From: Tritrichomonas foetus
Taxonomy: Eukaryota; Parabasalia; Tritrichomonadida; Tritrichomonadidae
Reading direction: 5' to 3'
Assembly (NCBI GenBank): GCA_001839685.1
Contig: MLAK01000584.1
Coordinates: forward strand, 6,626 to 70,625
Length of the DNA stretch: 64,000 nucleotides
Shown: one piece after another, positions 56,956 through 64,000 of the stretch
Position numbering within the stretch: the stretch's first letter is position 1
How the letters are laid out: each line of letters begins with the position of its first letter
The notes under the pieces: generated by a model
Told to the model about the DNA's origin: nothing
What the model saw: the letters and a program-made list of their open reading frames with translations, nothing else
The model's database searches: none
Made by a program: the position numbers and the translations under genes

Positions 56956-59865
56956 TTATTTTTGAAAATCCATGATTTGTGATGATTTGAGCAACGTATT
57001 GACAGTTCGGAATTCGTATGAATATGTATTTTCTTGGTTGTGACGATGATGCTTCCTTCTTCTCTTTTCTTTTTTAGCATAAAAAGTTTCAATTCTTTTC
57101 GGATCAGCACCAGGAAAAGCAATTCTTTTTGATATCATTATTTCTATAATTTCTGAAAATGTGTATCTTTCTTCAGGATCCAAGCTCCAGCATTTTCTGA
57201 CTAATTCCTCAAGATCTTCAGAAACTGAAGGTTCATTGCTTTTCGTTTGAAACGGCAATTCTACACCCGAAATTATACTCCTTTCGATTGCAAGTTTATC
57301 ATTGCCTAACCAGTAATATGGAAATACTCCAGATATCATCTCCCAAAGTACCATACTATATGAAAACACGTCTGCTTTAAAGTCATACATTCCACCATTA
57401 ATCACTTCTGGTGCTTCATAGTTTGTTGTTCCTACACCTATTGTCATTTCAATTGATGTGTTTATTCTAGCATAGCCAAAATCTGCAATTTTTGGTATCG
57501 GCTCAAATGTTTTCTTATGATACTGAACTAATATGTTCGATGTTTTTAAATCTCGATGCATTACTTGTTTAGAATGTAAATATTCCATTCCCTCCGCAAC
57601 TTCTAGGGCTATTTTTGTTTTTTCATAAGCATCAAGTTTATCATTTGATATAAGGCCAAATAGATCTCCAGCTGGAACGTATTCCATAATTATCCAGAAA
57701 GGAAGCGCTTCGGCATTAAATCCGATGAAATCAACGAGGTATTTATGCTTAAGGGTGACTAAAAAGTATATTTCTCGCTTTAAGTTTCTCATTGAGATTT
57801 CATCAGTGAAATAACTGTCAAAAAACTGTTTAACAGCAACTTCTTTATTTGTTTCTTTATCTGTTGCAACATAAACAAGTGCTGTTTTTCCGCCATTGAG
57901 GTGATTTGAATTCAATTCAAATCTCTCACGCGAAACAACATCTGTTCTGAACTTAAAGAATATTTTCTTAAACATTCCTTTAACATCAGCATCTGTTAAT
58001 TCTATAGATAAATTATAACTCTTTAAAAAGGTTTGAATTTCTTCAAGGCGTTGGGAAACAAAAGGAACTTCGCCAATAAAATCATTAAATGTGAAGTATA
58101 AGTAACGATAATCAGTTGCAATATCACTTTTTACAGGCACATATTTACTTACTGTTAAGCCAAGATTACACATAGAAATATAAACTTGTTCCATTAATTC
58201 AACAAGCTCAAAAGTTGGTCTATGAACTTCTGATGTAAAAGCATAATTTTGGAATTTCTCAGTATGTAAATTATCAATTGCAGTTAAAAGTTGCCATAGT
58301 GAAGTTTTAAGATTATCTAAATCTGCAAGTGTTTCATATTCGAGTTCTTCAGTTTTAGCATGTTCAGAATTCTGTAATTCATATTGATAGCCGTATAAAG
58401 TTGCACGAACTCGAATAAGTTGTCGTTGATAAAATTCAATGTAATTAATTTTTGTACAAATTTCATGAAAAAGTCGCAAGCAAGATTCAACATCTGTACT
58501 TTTAGCACGACTTAAAGCATAAAAATTAGAAATTTCTTCTTCCCGTGAACCAGGAAATGCGATTTTTTGTTTTTCCATTATTCGAATAATGTCACAAAAT
58601 GGAGGACGGCATTTGGGATTTTGATCCCAGCACATTTGTATCAGCATTGTTAAATCAGGTGAACATGTTGGAATAAATGGTCTCTTTTTTTGTTCAATTG
58701 AACAATTTGCTTGAATTTGAGACATTTCACCAAATGGAATCGCTCCGGTTAATAGTTCATATAAAATTGCAGCAAATGCAAAAACATCAACAGGTTCACG
58801 ATATTCTTCACCAGAAATAAGTTCTGGTGCCCGAAATCGTTCATCGCCGACAAGAGTAGCATCAATAAACTCATCATCTGGAATAAAACGTAAATTTGCA
58901 AATCCAGTAATATTAATATTGAAATCATCATCAACTAAAATATTTGATGCACATAAATCACGATGAATTATACTTTTAGCATGTAAATAAGTCATTGCTT
59001 CAGCTATTTTAAAAGCTATAACAGTTTTTGCTGTACCGTTATCTTTCAATATTTTCTTTTGAATTAAAGTTCTCAAGCTTTCACCAGATTCCTGAGTGAC
59101 AATTTCATAATTTTCAAAACAGGCACCAATAAATGGACATATTGATGGATGTTGAATTGAAGAAAGGAGCATTACAATTCTTTTGAATAAGTCTTTATTT
59201 GCTTGTTCTTCATCAACCCGAACTTTGAGTATTTTCACATAAGCTTGATGCTCCTTTAAAATTCCTCGATAGGTAGTTATATTTCTATCTTCGCTAATTA
59301 TGATATCTTTTGTATATTCTGTTGGCAATAATTTGTATCTTTCCAAATCAGCAAACATCATCCCATCTGGTATTTCAACAACTGACCCAGGAAGAGGCTT
59401 GTGAAACTGCCTTAAATAAATTGCAACTTCTTCTCGTTTTTCGTGAACTTTTAGATTGGTATTTGCTGGATCTGCAAATACGCCATACAAAGATTGAAAA
59501 TCGTCAATTAAATCTTCTTGGTTAGGCTGATATTTGTTATTGTCGACACCTATTTTACTCATAGACATTCCCAAATAATTCATTGCTAAATTTATTTCCA
59601 TCATAGGCTTGGTGACAGGTTCGTTTAGACTGATGTTTGCCCACTTTTCGAAGCAAAGATTGTCTGTTATATTTGTCAGCTTTAACAATTGATCAACAAA
59701 TTTTTGGAGTTCATTTATATCGCTTTGATTTTTCACATGGAATTTTTTTAAATTTTCTTTGTAGCTGCTTAAAACACTTGCCACTTGCTCGCATTCGCGG
59801 TTGTAAACGTACGCATGAGAAGCTTTGTTTATCGCTGTATCGAGAGTTTCTAAAATGTAATTCAT
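56956..59865 (-). CDS. tandem-duplicated TKL kinase: pseudokinase then active kinase
   Basis: 969 residues made of two repeated units, each a helical N-terminal domain followed by a kinase domain. Unit 1: helices at about 1-130, kinase at about 190-445. It keeps Lys211 and HRDLCASN (301-308) but has no glycine loop, and TGF (320-322) replaces DFG, so it is probably inactive. Unit 2: helices at about 455-600, kinase at about 645-915, with VAVK (Lys679), HRDLKTSN (770-777), DFG (795-797) and APE (818-820), so it should be active. Each kinase ends with an IAFPG block followed by FYA. The helical part recalls MLKL-type four-helix adaptors, which I infer from pattern only. A basic tail follows. 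TKL kinases are expanded in trichomonads. The pseudokinase may regulate the active half. Confidence 0.9.
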   Translation of the reverse strand: MNYILETLDTAINKASHAYVYNRECEQVASVLSSYKENLKKFHVKNQSDINELQKFVDQLLKLTNITDNLCFEKWANISLNEPVTKPMMEINLAMNYLGMSMSKIGVDNNKYQPNQEDLIDDFQSLYGVFADPANTNLKVHEKREEVAIYLRQFHKPLPGSVVEIPDGMMFADLERYKLLPTEYTKDIIISEDRNITTYRGILKEHQAYVKILKVRVDEEQANKDLFKRIVMLLSSIQHPSICPFIGACFENYEIVTQESGESLRTLIQKKILKDNGTAKTVIAFKIAEAMTYLHAKSIIHRDLCASNILVDDDFNINITGFANLRFIPDDEFIDATLVGDERFRAPELISGEEYREPVDVFAFAAILYELLTGAIPFGEMSQIQANCSIEQKKRPFIPTCSPDLTMLIQMCWDQNPKCRPPFCDIIRIMEKQKIAFPGSREEEISNFYALSRAKSTDVESCLRLFHEICTKINYIEFYQRQLIRVRATLYGYQYELQNSEHAKTEELEYETLADLDNLKTSLWQLLTAIDNLHTEKFQNYAFTSEVHRPTFELVELMEQVYISMCNLGLTVSKYVPVKSDIATDYRYLYFTFNDFIGEVPFVSQRLEEIQTFLKSYNLSIELTDADVKGMFKKIFFKFRTDVVSRERFELNSNHLNGGKTALVYVATDKETNKEVAVKQFFDSYFTDEISMRNLKREIYFLVTLKHKYLVDFIGFNAEALPFWIIMEYVPAGDLFGLISNDKLDAYEKTKIALEVAEGMEYLHSKQVMHRDLKTSNILVQYHKKTFEPIPKIADFGYARINTSIEMTIGVGTTNYEAPEVINGGMYDFKADVFSYSMVLWEMISGVFPYYWLGNDKLAIERSIISGVELPFQTKSNEPSVSEDLEELVRKCWSLDPEERYTFSEIIEIMISKRIAFPGADPKRIETFYAKKEKRRRKHHRHNQENTYSYEFRTVNTLLKSSQIMDFQK

Positions 59866-60864
59866 TTTCTTTTGTTTTTCGTTGTTTTATTTTCTTTGGG
59901 CATTGAATAAAATTGACCATAAACGATTTATATTTTCAATATATTATAGAAAAATTGTGGGAAACAAATAAAAAATGATCATCAACTTTTCGAGGAAAAA
60001 CCTGATTGCTATCAAGTCACCCCATTTTTTAATGAGAGAAAAAGCTTTTAGCTTTTTATGATACATATTAATGCTAAGTCTAGTGACTAGACTCTACTCA
60101 ATGATAATCATTCTATCCTGAATATATTCCGAATTTTCATGAAATAATGAAAATGTGGAATATCAATATTTCTGATGCAATTACAATAAATAATTGATAA
60201 ATCTTTAATTAAAATTTCCCTAAATTGAAGGATATCATTCAATTATTACCTGCAGATTCTGCCGATATATGAGAAAAGAGACGTCTTTCATTGAATGTAA
60301 TACATTCTATATATATGACTTATGAGATTACATGTTTTTCTCGAATTATTTAATAAGGAAAGAATAGATTTATATCTGATTGGAATAATTGGCCTTGGAG
60401 TATTGGCCTTTAAACATAAGATTTCTGGCCTAAATCTGGAATTAGTGAACTATCTAAATATGAATAAAAAGTGAGAAATGTTTGTTACATAGTAATGTAA
60501 TACATACATTTGTGTTCTCGAGATAGAGGAAAAAATAAAAAGAAAAATGATTTATAGAAAACCACGGCTTTTTCTTCTTGATCATGCATCATTTCATGAT
60601 TTAGAATTTATGTAATGTGAGAAATACCTTCATAATTCTTAAAGAAATTAATAAAAAAGGTATGGCTGGTGCCTAAGGTTTTTTTTTCAAAAAACCTACA
60701 ACATGTCATTTTTTTGTCACTTCTGGTTTTTTTGATTTTCCACAATTTTGTCATGTGAATTGTCACATGACCCATTGTTGGCAGACTTGCTGCCAACTGA
60801 GAAATCTGATTAATTTCCTTGCAATCCAAAATGATAATTTGTTTTTATAATTCGTTCCTTATGT
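59866..60864. other. 1-kb gene-free AT-rich stretch
   Basis: A minus ORF at 60608-60829 (starts MDCKEINQISQL) is slightly more protein-like than its surroundings but has no recognised family or initiator context. It is left uncalled. Confidence 0.45.
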
Positions 60865-62139
60865 TTAGGACCCAGTATTAATAAGAATGGTCTTGTCAGT
60901 ATACTCAAAACGCGTTTGTAAGTATGTTTGATTTGAAAACTTTTGAAGTGCTAAACTCATAATTCTGATAAACAGATGAGCCGACAAGGCATTCGGGCTA
61001 TTGGTTTTATAGAGAATTTTTTCATCTCTAATGCCAATGAAAACCCTACAACTTGACATGGCTACTATGTAGAAACCGACATAATTCTCCATTCTTGAAT
61101 GGAAAATTTCTACTAAGGCTGTATGGTCTTGCATAAATACAGTGTTACCTAATCCGGCTCCATCAACACCAAACAATAATTTAAAGGTGTTGAAAAAGTG
61201 AGCCTGCTCAAGCATGCTTTTTCCACCAAAATCAGAATAATGATCAAATTTTATATGACTAAAGATGTGCTTAGCTATCATTAGCATGTCATCAAAATTA
61301 AGAATTCTCCTATGAAGCAAGCCACTTGGAAATTTTCTATTATATAATACATAACGTGATGGAGGAACTAAATCTAAACCCATAAATACTTTCACATAGT
61401 TTCTAAATCTGTGAATAATAAAAGGATTAGGGAATATACATTCTCCTATTTCTATTTGTATTGCTGTATTAGCATATACTAAAGGCCTTCCCATAATTAA
61501 ATGGTCGTCAGGAACGCCAAATATTTGATAGGCATCATCAACAAAAGGTCGATGTTTTCTGGCGCTATTTACGACAAAACGAGCAGTTTGAAAATAATAG
61601 TTAGGGATTAAGCAGAATTTAGGGAATACATCGGTCAAGAAGTGGCCATAGCAGGCGCCACTTTGATGGTGAAGGGCAAAAACAAGATCATATTTTTCTT
61701 TGGAAAGAGAAAGACAAATAGGTGTTAAGCTGCCTTTTGTGAAGCGGCCTTGGCATTTTGAACGGTTCACAAAAATTGTGTCCTTCCAGAAAAAGACAGC
61801 TTCAGATTGGACAAATATATTATGGGCTACAAAAAATCTAACAAGCATTTTTTGAATTGTTTTTGCCCATTCACTTTTTGTCAAGTAGTGTTGGATTTTA
61901 TCTTCTATCAAAGGTTCATAGTAGTCAAAATTGTTTTGTTTAAAACTTATATAATAAATATGACTGATTCTGGGGAAATTTTGAAAGAAATGAGTAATGC
62001 GTGAACGGTTCAAGCAGAAAACATGCTGAAAAATTTCCAATTGGTCACACGAACTCTGGTTATTCATGAACACTTGGCAATGCATAAATACAGTGATTGG
62101 TAGAAAAAGAAGCAGGGAACTCGCTTGAAAAAACACCAT
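60865..62139 (-). CDS. GT61-like glycosyltransferase, probable type II Golgi/ER membrane protein
   Basis: 424 residues. Residues 2-24 (VFFQASSLLLFLPITVFMH) form a signal-anchor, placing the enzyme in the ER/Golgi lumen. GHFLTDVFP at 165-173 and GVDGAGLGN at 324-332 are the two hallmark blocks of family 61 (DUF563) glycosyltransferases; the usual HGAGL is DGAGL here, a conservative but notable change. GT61 enzymes transfer pentoses or GlcNAc to glycans in plants, fungi and animals. The donor and acceptor here are unknown; it probably builds surface or secreted glycans. The length is normal for the family. It is on the same strand as the TKL kinase, about 1 kb away, with no sign of co-transcription. 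Confidence 0.85.
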   Translation of the reverse strand: MVFFQASSLLLFLPITVFMHCQVFMNNQSSCDQLEIFQHVFCLNRSRITHFFQNFPRISHIYYISFKQNNFDYYEPLIEDKIQHYLTKSEWAKTIQKMLVRFFVAHNIFVQSEAVFFWKDTIFVNRSKCQGRFTKGSLTPICLSLSKEKYDLVFALHHQSGACYGHFLTDVFPKFCLIPNYYFQTARFVVNSARKHRPFVDDAYQIFGVPDDHLIMGRPLVYANTAIQIEIGECIFPNPFIIHRFRNYVKVFMGLDLVPPSRYVLYNRKFPSGLLHRRILNFDDMLMIAKHIFSHIKFDHYSDFGGKSMLEQAHFFNTFKLLFGVDGAGLGNTVFMQDHTALVEIFHSRMENYVGFYIVAMSSCRVFIGIRDEKILYKTNSPNALSAHLFIRIMSLALQKFSNQTYLQTRFEYTDKTILINTGS

Positions 62140-62850
62140 GATATTTTAATACATTCAAAAAGTCGGTTATTGGAAAAGTGCGCATATATTTGGAGACCGT
62201 TTAGTCATCTTTCTTGAATGATTGATTGATAAAATGTAGTTATACATATGTAAAATGATCTACTTTGTGTTTTGAAAATGATTTTACAGAGTGGATCATT
62301 TTACAGATATGTTAATATATAAATGTTCAAAGAATCAATAGATCAATTTTTATTTACAGTTGATACTTTTTCCAAAAAGTTCTTTTTCTCATGTTTTATT
62401 TCATATTTTACACATATCAGAATGGTTGTGAAGCAAATTAACCAAAAAATCAACATTAAATATATATTCCCTTACAAAAAACGCAAACGGGAAAAAGTTC
62501 ATACTAAAATATATTATTCATTTTCTGCATGGTTTAATGTATAATAAAACAATTGTATATCATTAAAGAAAATTTTAGACAAAAATACAAAATTTCAAAT
62601 TTCTTCGATTAACAATTATTTTCAATATGGTTTTCATATCAGAATCATCTCACTCTATTCTGTATATCTGCATTACGACCAAAACTTATGCCAGCAATTT
62701 GAATTCATCATTCGAATTGGCCAAACTAGAGAGTAACCTATTTCAAATAATGCCAAGATATTCTATATTTTATAAAAAGATAAACACAACTATCAAAAGA
62801 TCGGATACTCCAAAATTTGTTACATACGATTTTTATTTTAAATTTTTGTT
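62140..62850. other. gene-free AT-rich stretch with a strong hairpin
   Basis: Small plus ORFs at 62323-62544 and 62627-62854 have no coding character. The hairpin at 62246-62312 is described separately. Confidence 0.5.
62246..62312. repeat. imperfect palindrome/hairpin
   Basis: The arm at 62246-62269 pairs with 62287-62312 across about 22 positions (the core TAAAATGATC/GATCATTTTA is perfect), with a 17-base loop. It lies between the starts/ends of the GT61 and HMG genes. Confidence 0.75.
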
Positions 62851-63447
62851 TTAGCGTCCCATTCCCTGCATTTGCGATTGCATGCTTGGGTCCATGCCTG
62901 GCATTCCCGTCGCCATTCCTGGCGCTCCCATCATTGGCATTCCTGGATACACCATCATTGCCGGTTGGCCTGGCTGGCCAGCTCCCTGGACGCCCATCTG
63001 AGGGAACATTCCGTTCTGCATCATTTGGAGAGTCTGTGCTTGAATATCCATTGGAAGGCCACCTGGATATCCGGCATATCCTTGGGTGCTCTTTGTGAGG
63101 AGTTCATTGAGGGCCCTCTTCCTGCGAGCCTTTCTGTATGTGTAATCTGGGTGGTTCTTCTTGAATTCCTGTTGAAGAGCGGCTGCCTTTTGTTTGTATT
63201 GCAATTTGGTATCGTTTGGTACTTCCTTCCACATTTTGCCGAGGATTCTACTTACTTCAGTGTTTGATAAAGATGGATTCTGTTGGCGGACTTCGGAACG
63301 CATTTGTTGTGAATATAAAATGAACGCATTTGGTGGGCGGTGGGAAAGATCTTCTTCACCGGCATCAGCTGTGTCAGCTTCTTGAGCTGGCTGTTGTTGA
63401 GCCCATCCTTGGGCATTGGGATCGAATACACCTGGTGGGTTATACAT
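62851..63447 (-). CDS. HMG-box DNA-binding protein
   Basis: 198 residues. The HMG box is at about 36-108, starting RPPNAFILYSQQMR and ending DYTYRKARRKR. The N/F/I/L/Y pattern and the basic end place it in the SOX/MATA (sequence-specific) type rather than the HMGB type. The N-terminal 35 residues are Gln/Ala/acidic. The C-terminal 80 are Met/Gly/Pro-rich with repeated GMPGM and MQ motifs. It bends DNA in the minor groove; a nuclear transcription factor is expected. GC content is clearly higher than in its neighbours. TCATTTC lies 11-20 bases upstream of the start. Confidence 0.93.
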   Translation of the reverse strand: MYNPPGVFDPNAQGWAQQQPAQEADTADAGEEDLSHRPPNAFILYSQQMRSEVRQQNPSLSNTEVSRILGKMWKEVPNDTKLQYKQKAAALQQEFKKNHPDYTYRKARRKRALNELLTKSTQGYAGYPGGLPMDIQAQTLQMMQNGMFPQMGVQGAGQPGQPAMMVYPGMPMMGAPGMATGMPGMDPSMQSQMQGMGR

Positions 63448-63457
63448 AATTCAAAAA

Positions 63458-63467
63458 AATGAAATGA
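63458..63467 (-). promoter_or_regulatory. initiator-like TCATTTCATT before the HMG-box gene
   Basis: The minus strand carries two overlapping TCATT motifs in a pyrimidine-rich context, 11 to 20 bases before the ATG at 63447. Confidence 0.45.
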
Positions 63468-64000
63468 TAAAACGGCGGGGTTTTTGAATGGCGCCGAATT
63501 TGAATTACCTTTTCTGAAACAGCATAAATTTGAAACTTGAAATAAACATCTGAATATATGAAACTTTTTGATGAAATTACAGAAAAAGATATCGTCACTT
63601 TTCAAATTATAATATATCTGGTCAGACTTTGAATTATCGTTTTCCGTTAAAGCTTTCTTTTTTGATCTCCGTGAAGGGAATGCTGCTTTATTTCCAATCA
63701 AATAATTATGGTTAATTTTTCATGAGAATTAGTTCTTGCTTGATGTGCATCAAATTTGATACATTTCGTTTATATCATCATTTATTCAATCTTGATAAAA
63801 ATGCTTTTGAATATATTTTATATGTTTAGTTTTTGTTCGTTCTCATATATTATCTCTACTCATCCGACCCCTAATTAATATGCATAAAAATATATGATTG
63901 AAAATACATTAATTAGGAGGAATTCGAATCTCTTTGAGAATAGACAGTAGTTGATCTTTTATGAATCGATTGGGGAAATGTAGATGGAAATTCAATCTTC
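63468..64000. other. gene-free AT-rich end of the window
   Basis: The minus ORF 63252-63701 is partly the shadow of the HMG gene. CCTAATTAAT at 63872-63881 is repeated inverted as ATTAATTAGG near 63909-63919. Confidence 0.45.

Noticed and set aside
60608..60829. 73-codon minus ORF near the GT61 gene
   Set aside because: Slight protein-like character only; no recognisable family.
63860..63960. Possible tRNA T-arm (ATTCGAAT) near the end
   Set aside because: No matching acceptor, D or anticodon arms upstream; no tRNA was found anywhere in the window.

Overview
The window looks like a scaffold from a trichomonad (Parabasalia). It is AT-rich, its genes look intron-less with short leaders, and its gene content fits: a protein with the trichomonad initiator-binding domain (FHRQGNF motif, 40433-41665), many kinases and PP1-like phosphatases, and large single-pass surface proteins. 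Several start codons sit a few bases behind a TCATT/TCATC motif, which resembles the trichomonad initiator. I cannot name the species from sequence alone.

1-17 kb is the accessory end. It holds the 5' part of a surface-protein gene (1-864), a near-identical full paralogue (9160-13278), a decayed repeat-rich surface-protein pseudogene (about 5.9-8.3 kb), a second decayed coding fragment (3.2-3.5 kb), a three-module inverted repeat, an internal duplication at 5.0-5.6 kb and two transposon-like insertions. The insertions belong to a 1096-bp family with 14-bp terminal inverted repeats (AGATGTATACAAAC) and 8-bp target duplications. A third copy lies inverted at 55683-56778. The copy at 14095 is the left part of a larger composite that ends at 15962 and contains a 119-N gap.

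17-64 kb is ordinary, well-spaced gene space. In order it encodes a very large charged disordered protein (-), a long coiled-coil protein (+), an M60/TCAF-like protein with an N-terminal acylation motif (-), a PPP phosphatase (-), a copine (-), a second PPP phosphatase (-), a uridine-kinase-like protein with a ThrRS-like N-terminus (-), two small unrecognised proteins and a coiled-coil protein, the initiator-binding-domain protein (-), a Ulp1/SENP-type protease (+), a HEAT/TOG-like protein (+), a long-chain acyl-CoA synthetase (-), a non-RD Ser/Thr kinase (+), a GC-rich structured RNA candidate (+), a small basic/acidic protein (-), transposon copy 3, a tandem-duplicated TKL kinase (-), a GT61-like glycosyltransferase (-) and an HMG-box protein (-).

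The genes do not form an operon. Common themes are signalling (kinases, phosphatases, copine, Ulp1), transcription and chromatin (initiator-binding and HMG-box proteins) and the cell surface. The observations most worth following are the transposon family and its composite copy, the folded Pol III-like RNA at 54.35-54.55 kb, the mosaic identity of the two surface-protein paralogues, and the duplicated kinase whose first unit looks like a pseudokinase.
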